A DNA stretch of 53,859 bases from the NCBI GenBank assembly GCA_959604655.1, contig CAUHCL010000004.1, positions 1 through 53,859 on the forward strand. Direction: 5' to 3'. Below, piece by piece: positions 23,400-32,491 of the stretch. The stretch is from an uncultured Alistipes sp. GTDB lineage: Bacteria > Bacteroidota > Bacteroidia > Bacteroidales > Rikenellaceae. The first letter of the stretch is position 1, and the number at the start of each line of letters is the position of its first letter. The notes below the pieces were generated by a model. It saw nothing but the letters and a program-made list of their open reading frames with translations. It had not been told where the DNA came from and ran no database searches. The translations under genes and the position numbers were made by a program.

Positions 23400-24379
23400 T
23401 GATCCCGAGATCCGAAATATCAAGGATGGCACGCCTTACGACGATGATTGCGGCATTCGCCGCGATTGTCGCCGTATGCGTCGCAGGCAAACGCGACACC
23501 TCGTTGCGGCTTCTCTATTGGAACATCCAGAACGGCATGTGGTCGGACCAGCCGAACGGATACGACAACTTCGTCGAGTGGGTCAAAAGGTACGATCCCG
23601 ACGTGTGCGTATGGTGCGAGGCGCAGACCATCTACGAGGACGGAACCTCCAAGGCCTGCAAGGCCGACGATCGTTACCTGACCGACAACTGGGGCGAACT
23701 CGCGGCCCGCTACGGCCATAAATATTGGACCAAGAGCGGTCACCGCGACAACTACCCGCAGGTCATAACCTCGAAATATCCGATCGAAAAGATCCTCGAC
23801 ATCGTGGGCGAGGAACCCGACAGCGTGGTGACGCACGGAGCGTGCCGCGCGGCGATAAAGGTAGGCGGCAAGAGGGTGAACATCGTCACGCTCCACACAT
23901 GGCCGCAGGCCTATGCATATCGCGCCGCCGACCGTGAAGCGAGCAAGGCCGAACACGGAGGCGACAAGTACCGCCGCATGGAGATGGAGTACATATGCAA
24001 CCACACCATCCTCGCCGAGCCGAAGGCCGCCAAGGAGTATTGGATGATGATGGGCGACTTCAATTCACGCTCGCCCAAGGACAATCATTTCTACAAATAC
24101 GACGAGGGCGATTCGCGGCTCATGGTGCACGACTACATCCTGCGCAGCACACCTTATATAGATATAATAGGCGACCGCTTCGCGGGAGAGTTCCATACCA
24201 CCACCTACGGCAAGTCGCGCATAGATTTCGTGTACTGCACGCCCAAACTCTACAAGCGCATAACCGACGCCCACGTGGTGACGGACGACTACACCCGCAA
24301 TCCCGTGCGCGACGCGGGCACGGGCTTCCACCACCCGTCGGATCACCTGCCGATCGTGGTGGACTTCGACATGAAATAG
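23399..24379 (+). CDS. Endonuclease/exonuclease/phosphatase family protein
   Basis: 326 residues with an N-terminal hydrophobic segment (TTMIAAFAAIVAVCVAG) that looks like a signal peptide or anchor. Residues about 35-326 are an EEP metal-hydrolase fold: LLYWNIQNGMW, CVWCEAQTIYED, the catalytic MMGDFNSRSP, and the final HHPSDHLPIVVDF. The family includes exported nucleases and phosphodiesterases; the substrate is unknown. The start codon overlaps the purL stop by one base; a second ATG at 23426 is also possible. It is the only member of the purine operon with no known step in the pathway. An exported nuclease could release nucleotides for salvage (inference). Confidence 0.85.
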   Translation: MIPRSEISRMARLTTMIAAFAAIVAVCVAGKRDTSLRLLYWNIQNGMWSDQPNGYDNFVEWVKRYDPDVCVWCEAQTIYEDGTSKACKADDRYLTDNWGELAARYGHKYWTKSGHRDNYPQVITSKYPIEKILDIVGEEPDSVVTHGACRAAIKVGGKRVNIVTLHTWPQAYAYRAADREASKAEHGGDKYRRMEMEYICNHTILAEPKAAKEYWMMMGDFNSRSPKDNHFYKYDEGDSRLMVHDYILRSTPYIDIIGDRFAGEFHTTTYGKSRIDFVYCTPKLYKRITDAHVVTDDYTRNPVRDAGTGFHHPSDHLPIVVDFDMK

Positions 24380-24414
24380 ACAAAAATAACGTATAATTCC
24401 AAACATCAAGAACC

Positions 24415-25143
24415 ATGAAACAGCTTGAAATGCTTTACGAGGGCAAGGCCAAGCAGGTCTTCCTCACCGACGATCCCGAACTCATCATCATCCACTACAA
24501 GGATGCGGCGACGGCTTTCAACAACCTCAAGAAAGCGACCATCGCCAACAAGGGCATGCTGAACAACAAGATTTCGACCATCATCTTCAAATATCTGCAC
24601 GAGGCAGGCATCGAGACCCACTACATCGAGACTCTCAACGACCGCGACCAGCTCTGCAAGCGCGTGAAGATCATCCCTCTGGAGGTTATCGTGCGCAACA
24701 TCATCGCAGGCTCGATGGCCAAGCGTCTCGGCATCGAGGAAGGCACCAAGCCGTCGAACGTCATCTACGACATCTGCTACAAGGACGACGAGCTGGGCGA
24801 TCCCCTCATCAACGACCACCACGCCGTGGCACTGGGTGCCGTGACCTACGAGGAACTGAACCAGATATACGCCATGACCGCCAAGGTCAACGAGGTATTG
24901 CAGGGCCTCTTCTCGAAGATGGGCATCACGCTGGTGGACTTCAAGATCGAGTTCGGCCGCACCTCTGACGGCAAGATCGTTCTGGCCGACGAGGTTAGCC
25001 CCGACACCTGCCGTCTGTGGGACAGCAAGACCAACGAGAAACTCGACAAGGACCGTTTCCGTCGCGACCTCGGCCACGTGATCGAGGCATACGAGGAGAT
25101 CTATGCCCGTCTTTCGAAGATGGAGCAGGAGGACAACAAATAA
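24415..25143 (+). CDS. purC: SAICAR synthase
   Basis: 242 residues, typical length. It joins CAIR with aspartate using ATP. Family blocks: LYEGKAKQVF at the N-terminus, KATIANKGMLNNKIS, LEVIVRNIIAGS, and the ATP-site run VDFKIEFGRTSDGKIVLADEVSPDTCRLWD (quoted in part: DFKIEFGR, LADEVSPDTCRLWD). It lies 35 nt after the EEP gene and 15 nt before purF in the same operon. Confidence 0.97.
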   Translation: MKQLEMLYEGKAKQVFLTDDPELIIIHYKDAATAFNNLKKATIANKGMLNNKISTIIFKYLHEAGIETHYIETLNDRDQLCKRVKIIPLEVIVRNIIAGSMAKRLGIEEGTKPSNVIYDICYKDDELGDPLINDHHAVALGAVTYEELNQIYAMTAKVNEVLQGLFSKMGITLVDFKIEFGRTSDGKIVLADEVSPDTCRLWDSKTNEKLDKDRFRRDLGHVIEAYEEIYARLSKMEQEDNK

Positions 25144-25158
25144 GAACCGCATAACGGA

Positions 25159-26574
25159 ATGACGGATCGATCTGCAATTTTCGACGAACTGCACGAGGAG
25201 TGCGGGGTATTCGGAGTGTTCGGTGTGCCCGACGCCGCGTCGCTCGCATACTACGGGTTGCACAATCTGCAACACCGCGGGCAGGAGGGGTGCGGCATAG
25301 CCACGTTCGACGACGGAAAGATGCACCACGTAAAGGGTCTGGGGCTGGTGAGCGAGGTCTTCACCAAAGAGAAGCTCGCCACGCTCCCCGGGTCGACGGC
25401 CATAGGCCACGTGAGGTACTCCACGGCGGGCGGCGGCGGAATCAACAACGTGCAACCGTTCGTTTTCCACCACTACACGGGCGACTTCGCCCTGGCGCAT
25501 AACGGCAATATCGTCAATTCGCACCAGCTCAGACGTTTCCTCGAAGAGAAAGGCAGTCTGTTCCATTCCACCTCCGACAGCGAGATACTGGCGCATCTCA
25601 TAAAGAAAAACACGGTAGAATCGCTGCGTATCGACGCCATAAAGGAGGCGTTGAACATGATCGAGGGCGCGTTCGCCTTCATCATAATGACACCCAACCG
25701 TCTCTACGCCTGCCGCGACAAGTACGGGCTTCGCCCCTTGTCGCTCGGGCGTCTGAACGACGGATGGATCGTAAGCAGCGAGACCTGCGCGTTCGACGTC
25801 ATAGGCGCGGAGTTCGTCCGCGACATCGAGCCCGGCGAGATCGTCTCGCTCGACCGTCACGGCATACGCACCAACGACTACTCGCAGTACAAGAAGTGCA
25901 AGATGTGCGCCATGGAGTACATCTACTTCGCGCGTCCCGACAGCGACATAGAGGGCTGCAACGTCCACGCGTTCCGCAAGGAATCGGGACGGCTGCTCTG
26001 GCAGGAGGCTCCCGCCGACGCCGACATAGTGGTCGGAGTCCCCGATTCGAGCCTCAGCGCCGCAATGGGTTACGCCGAGGCGGGCGGAGTGCCTTACGAG
26101 ATGGGGCTCATAAAGAACAAGTACGTGGGCCGCACGTTCATCCAGCCGTCGCAGGCACTGCGCGAGCAGGGTGTGAAGATGAAACTGTCGGCCGTGAAAA
26201 GCATCGTGCGCGGCAAGAGGGTAGCGCTCATCGACGATTCGATCGTGCGCGGCACCACCTCGAAACGCATCGTGGACATGTTGCGCGAAGCGGGTGCCGA
26301 GGCCGTACACGTGCGTATAGCGAGTCCTCCGATCACCCATCCGTGTTTTTACGGAGTGGACATATCGACCTACGACGAGTTGATGTGCGCACACAAGAAT
26401 ACGGAGGAAGTGCGTCGCACGATAGGCGCCGATTCGTTGGCGTTCATATCGGAAAAGGCGTTGTTCGAAGCCGCCAAGTCGCGTACCGACTTGTGTCTGG
26501 CATGTTTCAACGGCAAGTATCCGACGGCCTTGTACCAATCGCTCGACGAAGCGAACAAGGACGGAAAATTTTAA
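25159..26574 (+). CDS. purF: Amidophosphoribosyltransferase
   Basis: 471 residues. It makes phosphoribosylamine from PRPP and glutamine, the first committed purine step. A short propeptide of 14 residues precedes the catalytic Cys15 (EECGVFGVFG), which implies processing. The glutaminase domain (15-230) has LQHRGQEGCGIAT and AHNGNIVN. The phosphoribosyltransferase domain has the PRPP motif VALIDDSIVRGTTSKRIV. Cysteines in the region CKMCAMEYIYFARPDS and late DLCLACFNGKYP fit the 4Fe-4S-containing Bacillus-type enzyme. An 83-nt gap separates it from purM. Confidence 0.96.
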   Translation: MTDRSAIFDELHEECGVFGVFGVPDAASLAYYGLHNLQHRGQEGCGIATFDDGKMHHVKGLGLVSEVFTKEKLATLPGSTAIGHVRYSTAGGGGINNVQPFVFHHYTGDFALAHNGNIVNSHQLRRFLEEKGSLFHSTSDSEILAHLIKKNTVESLRIDAIKEALNMIEGAFAFIIMTPNRLYACRDKYGLRPLSLGRLNDGWIVSSETCAFDVIGAEFVRDIEPGEIVSLDRHGIRTNDYSQYKKCKMCAMEYIYFARPDSDIEGCNVHAFRKESGRLLWQEAPADADIVVGVPDSSLSAAMGYAEAGGVPYEMGLIKNKYVGRTFIQPSQALREQGVKMKLSAVKSIVRGKRVALIDDSIVRGTTSKRIVDMLREAGAEAVHVRIASPPITHPCFYGVDISTYDELMCAHKNTEEVRRTIGADSLAFISEKALFEAAKSRTDLCLACFNGKYPTALYQSLDEANKDGKF

Positions 26575-26657
26575 GTAGGCGGGCACCGACCCGCGGATGC
26601 GGCGGCGATCGACAGTCCGCTCGCGACCGATTTTAACCCGAAAAAGAAAAAAAGATT

Positions 26658-27683
26658 ATGGCTAAAAGTTATGAAAATGCCGGTGTGAACCTCGAAGCCG
26701 GATACGAAGTGGTGCGCAGAATAAAATCGCACGTGGCATCGACCTCGCGCCCCGGGGTTATGGGCAACATCGGTGCTTTCGGCGGAATGTTCGACCTCGC
26801 ATCGCTCAACGTCAAGGAACCCGTTCTGGTGAGCGGAACCGACGGCGTGGGAACCAAACTCAAGATCGCGTTCGAGATGGACAAGCACGATACGGTGGGT
26901 ATCGACGCCGTGGCCATGTGCGTGAACGACGTGCTGGCTCAGGGTGCCGAACCTCTGCTGTTCCTCGATTACGTGGCCGTGGGCCACAACGAGCCCACGA
27001 AAATCGAGGCCATCGTGGCGGGCGTCGCCGAGGGCTGCCGTCAGGCGGGCTGCGCTCTGGTGGGCGGCGAAACGGCCGAGATGCCGGGCATGTATACCGA
27101 CGGCGAGTACGACATAGCGGGATTCACCTGCGGTGTGGTGGAGCGTGCCAAGCTCATCGACGGCACCAAGGTGCGCGTGGGTGACGTGCTGGTCGGCATA
27201 GCTTCGAGCGGAGTGCATTCCAACGGCTTCAGCCTCGTGCGCAAGATCGTAAGCGACAACGCATTCGACCTGCACGCGCCTCATGCCGATCTGGGCGACC
27301 GTCCTCTGGGCGAAGTGCTGCTCACCCCCACCAAGATATACGTGAAGCAGGTTCTCGACGTGATCCGCAACTGCGACGTTCACGGCATAAGCCACATCAC
27401 AGGCGGCGGTTTCGACGAAAACATACCGCGCATACTCTCTGATGGTCAGGGCATAGAGATCACCGAAGGATCGTGGGAGATACTTCCCGTATTCCGCTTC
27501 CTGGAGAAGCACGGCAAGGTGGCTCACCGCGAGATGTTCAACATCTTCAACATGGGTATCGGCATGGTCATCGCGCTCGATGCCTCGCAGGCCGACAAAG
27601 CCATCGAGATACTCTCATCGCACGGCGAACGCGCCTCGGTCATCGGACGGATCGTCGAGGGCGAGGGCGTGACCATAAAGTAG
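26658..27683 (+). CDS. purM: Phosphoribosylformylglycinamidine cyclo-ligase (AIR synthase)
   Basis: 341 residues, normal length. It closes the imidazole ring of FGAM with ATP. Motifs include the N-terminal AGYEVVRRIKSH, PVLVSGTDGVGTKLKIAF, DAVAMCVNDVLAQGAEPLLFLDY, GGETAEMPGMY and HITGGGFDENIPR. A purine-rich AAAAAGATT sequence precedes the ATG. The stop is followed within 5 nt by the GTG start of purN. Confidence 0.97.
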   Translation: MAKSYENAGVNLEAGYEVVRRIKSHVASTSRPGVMGNIGAFGGMFDLASLNVKEPVLVSGTDGVGTKLKIAFEMDKHDTVGIDAVAMCVNDVLAQGAEPLLFLDYVAVGHNEPTKIEAIVAGVAEGCRQAGCALVGGETAEMPGMYTDGEYDIAGFTCGVVERAKLIDGTKVRVGDVLVGIASSGVHSNGFSLVRKIVSDNAFDLHAPHADLGDRPLGEVLLTPTKIYVKQVLDVIRNCDVHGISHITGGGFDENIPRILSDGQGIEITEGSWEILPVFRFLEKHGKVAHREMFNIFNMGIGMVIALDASQADKAIEILSSHGERASVIGRIVEGEGVTIK

Positions 27684-27687
27684 ACGA

Positions 27688-28257
27688 GTGGCGGCACGGC
27701 ATAAAATAGCGATATTCGCAAGCGGCTACGGATCGAACTTCGAAGCGATAGCGCGCGCATGCCGCGACGGCGAGATCGATGCGGAGGTCGCTCTGCTGGT
27801 GTGCGACAAACCGTCGGCACGCGTATGTTCGGTCGCCGAGCTGATGGGGATCCCGTCGCTGGTGTTCGCGCCCGCGGACTATGCGTCCAAGGCGGACTAC
27901 GAGCGCGAGATCGCGGAGCGCTGCGGGCGGGCGGAGGTAGAACTCATCTGCCTCGCGGGATACATGCGCATAGTGGGTCCAACGCTGCTCGACACTTTTG
28001 CGGACCGTATCGTCAACCTGCATCCGTCGCTGCTGCCGTCGTTCAAGGGGGCGCGGGCCATAGAGCAGGCTTTGGAATACGGCGTCAAGGTGTTCGGTGC
28101 TACCGTACATTATGTCGACCGATCGCTCGACGGCGGGCGTATCATAGCGCAGCGCGCCGTGAATTACGACGGCGACGACATAGCCGAGATCACGGCCATG
28201 ATACATGCCGTCGAACACGCGCTTTACATCGAAACGATTAAAAAATTATTAACGTAA
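27688..28257 (+). CDS. purN: Phosphoribosylglycinamide formyltransferase (folate-dependent)
   Basis: 189 residues from a GTG start 5 nt after purM. It transfers a formyl group from 10-formyl-tetrahydrofolate to GAR. Motifs: IAIFASGYGSNFEAI (phosphate loop), LICLAGYMRIVGP, the catalytic block IVNLHPSLLPSFKGARAIEQA, and GATVHYVDRSLDGGRII with the catalytic Asp. The formate-dependent alternative enzyme PurT is also in the window (33060-34250), so this organism seems to have both routes to the same product. FolD, encoded at the end of this operon, supplies the folate cofactor. Confidence 0.95.
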   Translation: MAARHKIAIFASGYGSNFEAIARACRDGEIDAEVALLVCDKPSARVCSVAELMGIPSLVFAPADYASKADYEREIAERCGRAEVELICLAGYMRIVGPTLLDTFADRIVNLHPSLLPSFKGARAIEQALEYGVKVFGATVHYVDRSLDGGRIIAQRAVNYDGDDIAEITAMIHAVEHALYIETIKKLLT

Positions 28258-28267
28258 ACTTAGAATA

Positions 28268-29797
28268 ATGAGAGCATTAATAAGCGTCAGCGACAAGAAC
28301 GGCGTGGTGGAGTTCGCACAGCGCCTCCGTTCGTTGGGATGGGAGATCATAGCCACGGGCGGCACGATGAAACTCCTGCGCGACAAGGACGTGGAGGTAA
28401 TCAACATAAGCGACGTCACGGGATTCCCCGAGATCTGCGACGGCCGCGTCAAGACTCTGCACCCCAAGGTGCACGGCGGTCTGCTGGCACGCCGCGACGA
28501 CCCCAACCATTTGCAGGCCCTGAAGGAGAACGGCATCGAATTCATCGACATGGTGTGCGTGAATCTCTATCCGTTCCGTCAGACCATAGCCAAACCCGAC
28601 GTCACGATGGAGGACGCCATAGAGAACATCGACATCGGCGGTCCGTCGATGCTGCGCAGCGCTGCAAAGAACTATAAAGATGTGACGGTGGTGTGCGACC
28701 CTGCCGACTACGACCGTATAATCGGCGAGATCGAAGCCACGGGCAACACGACCGTGGAGACCCGTCTGCAACTCTCGGCCAAAGCCTATACTCATACGGC
28801 CGAGTACGACTCGATGATCGCCACATACATGCGCAAGGCCGCGGGACTGAACGAAAAACTCTTCCTGGAGTTCGACGCCGTGCAGAGCCTGCGTTACGGC
28901 GAGAATCCCCACCAGCAGGCCCGCTTCTACGGCTCGGCCGATGCGGGAGCCTATTCGCTGGCGACGGCCAAGCAGCTCAACGGCAAGGAATTGTCATACA
29001 ACAACATTCAGGACGCCAATGCCGCATTGTGCATCGTCCGCGAGTTCGACGAACCGTTCTGCGTGGGCCTGAAGCACATGAATCCCTGCGGTGCGGCCAT
29101 CGGCACCGACGTGATGGATGCCTGGACCAAGGCCTACGAGGCCGACAAGGTGAGCATCTTCGGCGGCATCGTGGCGGTGAACCGCGAGATCACCCGCGAG
29201 GTGGCCGAGGCCATGAAGCCCATTTTCCTTGAGATCATCATGGCGCCGTCATTCTCGGACGAGGCTCTGGAGGTGCTCTGCACGAAAAAGAACCTGCGTC
29301 TGCTGGTCGTGGACATGAGCAAGGACGACAGCGTGACGAAGCAGTACGTGAGCGTAAACGGCGGCTTACTCGTTCAGGATCTGGACAAGACGACCGCCGA
29401 GGTGAAAGCCGAAATGTGCGTGACGGCAGCCAAGCCCACGGCCGAGCAGCTGACCGATCTCAACTTCGGCTGGAGAATCGTGAAGCATGTGAAATCCAAC
29501 GCCATAGCAGTCGTAAAGGACGGCCATACGGTAGGCGTGGGCGCAGGTCAGATGAACCGCGTGGGTTCGGCCGAAATAGCCCTCAAGCAGGCGCATGCGG
29601 CAGGATTCACCGAGGGCCTTGTGCTGGCGTCGGACGGATTCTTCCCCTTCGACGACTCGGTAACGCTGGCGGCGCAGTATGGCGTCACGGCCATCGTGCA
29701 GCCCGGCGGCAGCGTCCGCGACGAGGACTCGATCAAGAAGGCCGACGAGAACGGTATCACCATGTTATTCACGGGCATGCGCCATTTCAAACACTAA
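28268..29797 (+). CDS. purH: Bifunctional AICAR formyltransferase/IMP cyclohydrolase
   Basis: 509 residues, the usual size. The N-terminal MGS-like domain (about 1-190) closes the ring to IMP: ALISVSDKNGVVEFAQRL, ATGGTMKLLRD, DGRVKTLHPKVHGGLLARRD, ENIDIGGPSMLRSAAKN. The C-terminal transferase (about 200-509) has QSLRYGENPHQQARFY, LSYNNIQDANAA, LKHMNPCGAAIG and SDGFFPFDDSVTLAAQYGV. It uses 10-formyl-tetrahydrofolate. It lies 10 nt after purN and 7 nt before purD. Confidence 0.97.
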   Translation: MRALISVSDKNGVVEFAQRLRSLGWEIIATGGTMKLLRDKDVEVINISDVTGFPEICDGRVKTLHPKVHGGLLARRDDPNHLQALKENGIEFIDMVCVNLYPFRQTIAKPDVTMEDAIENIDIGGPSMLRSAAKNYKDVTVVCDPADYDRIIGEIEATGNTTVETRLQLSAKAYTHTAEYDSMIATYMRKAAGLNEKLFLEFDAVQSLRYGENPHQQARFYGSADAGAYSLATAKQLNGKELSYNNIQDANAALCIVREFDEPFCVGLKHMNPCGAAIGTDVMDAWTKAYEADKVSIFGGIVAVNREITREVAEAMKPIFLEIIMAPSFSDEALEVLCTKKNLRLLVVDMSKDDSVTKQYVSVNGGLLVQDLDKTTAEVKAEMCVTAAKPTAEQLTDLNFGWRIVKHVKSNAIAVVKDGHTVGVGAGQMNRVGSAEIALKQAHAAGFTEGLVLASDGFFPFDDSVTLAAQYGVTAIVQPGGSVRDEDSIKKADENGITMLFTGMRHFKH

Positions 29798-29804
29798 TCG
29801 GCCG

Positions 29805-31049
29805 ATGAAAGTTCTTGTAGTAGGATCGGGCGGACGATGCCACGCCATAGTGGAGGCGTTGAGCCGCTCGCCGCAGGTGGAAAAGATATTTTGCGCCCCG
29901 GGTAACGCGGGCATAGCCTCATTGGCCGAGTGCGTCGCCATCAAGGAGACCGCAGTGGACGCGTTGTGCGAGTTCGCACGCGAAAACGCCGTGGAACTCA
30001 CGGTAGTAGGACCCGAAGTGGCACTCGAAGCGGGCATAGCCGACCATTTCAAGGCCGAGGGGCTTCGCATATTCGGCCCCACGAAGAGCGCGGCACGCAT
30101 AGAGACCAGCAAGGAGTTCGCCAAGGAACTGATGCGCAAATACGACATCCCGACCGCGGCATTCCGCACGTTCAGCGATTACGACGAGGCTCTGGCGTAC
30201 GTGAAAGCGGGTTCGCTGCCCACGGTACTTAAATACGACGGACTGGCCGCAGGCAAGGGCGTGGTAATAGCCGAGACTTTGGAGCAGGCTGACGAGGCGT
30301 TGAAAGACATGTTGCTCGACGAGAAATTCGGCCACGGCAGGGTAGTGATCGAGGAGTATCTGGAGGGTCCCGAGTTCTCGCTCATGTGCTTCGTCAACGG
30401 CCGCGACGTATATCCCATGCCCGTGGCGCAGGACCACAAACGCGCCTACGACGGCGACAAGGGTCCCAACACGGGAGGCATGGGCGCCTACACCGAACTG
30501 CCGTTCATAGACGAGGCCGATCTCGACTACGCCATGAACGCCATCATGCGCCGCACGGCCGACGCCATGGTCGCCGAGGGAGCACCGTTCTGCGGAGTGC
30601 TGTACGGCGGACTGATGAAGACCCCTAACGGCATCAAGGTCATAGAGTTCAACGCCCGTTTCGGCGATCCCGAGACCGAAGTGGTTCTGCCGCGCATGAA
30701 AAGCGACATCTGCGGCGTGTTCTGCGACGTGGCCGACGGCCGCACGCCGAACATCGAGTGGCACGACTTCGCTACGCTGGGCATAGTCCTCGCCTCGAAG
30801 GGATACCCGGGCAGCTACGAAAAAGGGTTCGCCATCGAAGGTGTCGACGCGGTAGACGGCTCGGTATACCACATGGGCACGGCGCGGAAGGACGGAAAAT
30901 ATGTCACCTCGGGCGGACGCGTGATGATAGTGGTGTGTAAGGCACCCACGTTGCGCGAGGCACAGAAGAAAGCCGTAGCCGAGGTGGCCAAGATCGGCTG
31001 CGACAATCTGTTCCACCGCACCGACATAGGCGACAAAGCATTCAAATAA
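29805..31049 (+). CDS. purD: Phosphoribosylamine-glycine ligase
   Basis: 414 residues, an ATP-grasp enzyme making GAR from phosphoribosylamine and glycine. Motifs: VVGSGGRCHAIVEAL at the N-terminus, VVGPEVALEAGIADHF, TVLKYDGLAAGKGVVIAE (ATP loop), VIEEYLEGPEFSLMCF, DHKRAYDGDKGPNTGGMGAY and FNARFGDPETEVVLPR. The start at 29805 (MKVLVVGSGG) follows purH by 7 nt; a longer open frame begins inside purH and is not used. The N-terminal GGREHA motif of most PurD proteins reads GGRCHA here. Confidence 0.96.
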   Translation: MKVLVVGSGGRCHAIVEALSRSPQVEKIFCAPGNAGIASLAECVAIKETAVDALCEFARENAVELTVVGPEVALEAGIADHFKAEGLRIFGPTKSAARIETSKEFAKELMRKYDIPTAAFRTFSDYDEALAYVKAGSLPTVLKYDGLAAGKGVVIAETLEQADEALKDMLLDEKFGHGRVVIEEYLEGPEFSLMCFVNGRDVYPMPVAQDHKRAYDGDKGPNTGGMGAYTELPFIDEADLDYAMNAIMRRTADAMVAEGAPFCGVLYGGLMKTPNGIKVIEFNARFGDPETEVVLPRMKSDICGVFCDVADGRTPNIEWHDFATLGIVLASKGYPGSYEKGFAIEGVDAVDGSVYHMGTARKDGKYVTSGGRVMIVVCKAPTLREAQKKAVAEVAKIGCDNLFHRTDIGDKAFK

Positions 31050-31068
31050 CGGATTAAACGACAATCGA

Positions 31069-31935
31069 ATGGCAATCATAATCAACGGTAAGGAGTTGGC
31101 TCTCTCGCTCAAACAGCGACTGGCTGCCGACGTAGCGACGTTCGACGAAAAATACGGCCGCACGCCCCACCTGGTGGTGATCCTCGTAGGCGAGGACCCG
31201 GGGAGCGTTTCCTACGTGACGGGCAAAGCCAAGGCCTCAGCCGAAGTGGGACTTCGCAATACCACCATACGCAAACCCGACACCATCACCGAAGCCGAGC
31301 TGCTCGGCATAATCGACGAACTGAACGCCGATCCCGAAGTGGACGGAATTCTGGTACAGCTCCCGCTGCCGAAACACATCGATTCCGACAAGGTGATTTC
31401 GGCCATCAGTGCGGAGAAGGATGTGGACGGATTCCACCCGATGAACGTAGCGCGTCTGTGGCTCAAGCAGGAGTGCACTTTGCCGTGCACACCCAAAGGC
31501 ATCATAAAGTTGCTCAAAAGCGCGGGCGTGGAGATCGCAGGAAAGAACGTAGTGGTGATAGGCCGCAGCAACATCGTCGGACTGCCCGTATCGAAACTGC
31601 TGCTCAACGAAAACGCCACCGTAACCATAGCGCACAGCCGCACCAAGGATCTGGCCGAGGTGACGCGTCGCGCCGACATACTGGTAGTGGCCATCGGCCG
31701 CCCCAAGTTCGTCACGGCCGACATGGTGAAGGAGGGAGCCGTGGTGATCGACGTGGGTGTCAACCGCGATCCCGAAACGAAGAAACTCTGCGGCGACGTA
31801 GATTTCGCAGCCGTGGAGCCTAAGGCGGCGGCTATAACGCCCGTCCCGGGCGGTGTAGGCCCGATGACCATCTGCTGCCTGATGGAGAACACCGTGGAGT
31901 GCTTCCTCCGCAAAATGGAAAAGAGCGGCAAATAA
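31069..31935 (+). CDS. folD: Methylene-tetrahydrofolate dehydrogenase/cyclohydrolase
   Basis: 288 residues, normal FolD size. It interconverts methylene-, methenyl- and 10-formyl-tetrahydrofolate, the formyl donor for PurN and PurH. Motifs: the catalytic region GSVSYVTGKAKASAEVG (the Lys of YxxxK present), DGILVQLPLPKHI, KDVDGFHPMN, VVIGRSNIVGLPVSKLL (NAD(P) site) and PVPGGVGPMTICCLMENT. It lies 19 nt after purD and ends the operon just before a strong terminator. Confidence 0.97.
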   Translation: MAIIINGKELALSLKQRLAADVATFDEKYGRTPHLVVILVGEDPGSVSYVTGKAKASAEVGLRNTTIRKPDTITEAELLGIIDELNADPEVDGILVQLPLPKHIDSDKVISAISAEKDVDGFHPMNVARLWLKQECTLPCTPKGIIKLLKSAGVEIAGKNVVVIGRSNIVGLPVSKLLLNENATVTIAHSRTKDLAEVTRRADILVVAIGRPKFVTADMVKEGAVVIDVGVNRDPETKKLCGDVDFAAVEPKAAAITPVPGGVGPMTICCLMENTVECFLRKMEKSGK

Positions 31936-31959
31936 TAGGGTAGCTCTTTATACGAAAAC

Positions 31960-31994
31960 CGCCCCGAGTTCGCTTGTAACTCGGGGCGATTTTT
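31960..31994. terminator. Terminator of the purine operon (bidirectional)
   Basis: Stem CGCCCCGAGTT with AACTCGGGGCG around CGCTTGT, then ATTTTT on the plus strand. On the minus strand it is followed by GGTTTTC, so it may also end the 32011-37435 transcripts that converge on it. Confidence 0.9.
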
Positions 31995-32010
31995 ATAATA
32001 TCACACAAAC

Positions 32011-32478
32011 TTACCTGCTTCGTTCAAGAGTGCAACTTACGCAGCTCTTTTCACACTTGTCGCCGAGCAATGCAAGTGTATCGGCATCTCCATCGTACAG
32101 GAAATCGAATGTCTCGCCTCCGTCGGCGACAAATTGCCACACCGTAGCATCGTTGTCACCCTCCACACCTCGCAGAGTATAACGCTTCCCGACATAAACG
32201 ACGTGACCGTCCTCGCTTTCGGTCTTGTTTATCTCCAGACGAAACGTGCCGTCGCCGCTATGCTCGTAACTCTCGACGGTAAGCGAATAATGCTTGTCCG
32301 AGCAACGACCTTCGTAAATACGCGTTACCATCCGCCCCAAATCGGGATCTTCGTCCGCAATTACATCGGCCGACTCCGTAACCGTTTCTTCGACAGTCAC
32401 GCTTTTCGAAATCCGAATCTCATTCCGACATCCCGAAAGGAAAAACGAAAATATCAATACAAAGCAAGCTAACCTCAT
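32011..32478 (-). CDS. Lipoprotein, NlpE-like barrel possible
   Basis: 155 residues from MRLACFVLIFSFFLSGCRNE, a clear lipoprotein signal with Cys17 as anchor. The mature region is beta-rich: GTFRLEINKTES, YVGKRYTLRGVEGD, TVWQFVADGGETFDFLYDGD. This pattern resembles NlpE/lipocalin-like domains that read out envelope stress, but the usual CxxC of NlpE is absent, and two cysteine pairs near the C-terminus (KCEKSCVSC) are different. Identity is uncertain. The longer open frame upstream overlaps the acetyltransferase gene and is rejected. Confidence 0.6.
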   Translation of the reverse strand: MRLACFVLIFSFFLSGCRNEIRISKSVTVEETVTESADVIADEDPDLGRMVTRIYEGRCSDKHYSLTVESYEHSGDGTFRLEINKTESEDGHVVYVGKRYTLRGVEGDNDATVWQFVADGGETFDFLYDGDADTLALLGDKCEKSCVSCTLERSR

Positions 32479-32491
32479 AACGCAGGCAAAT

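Noticed and set aside
24406..26586. A 726-codon open frame antisense to purC and purF
   Set aside because: It spans two real genes on the other strand and shows only compositional bias.
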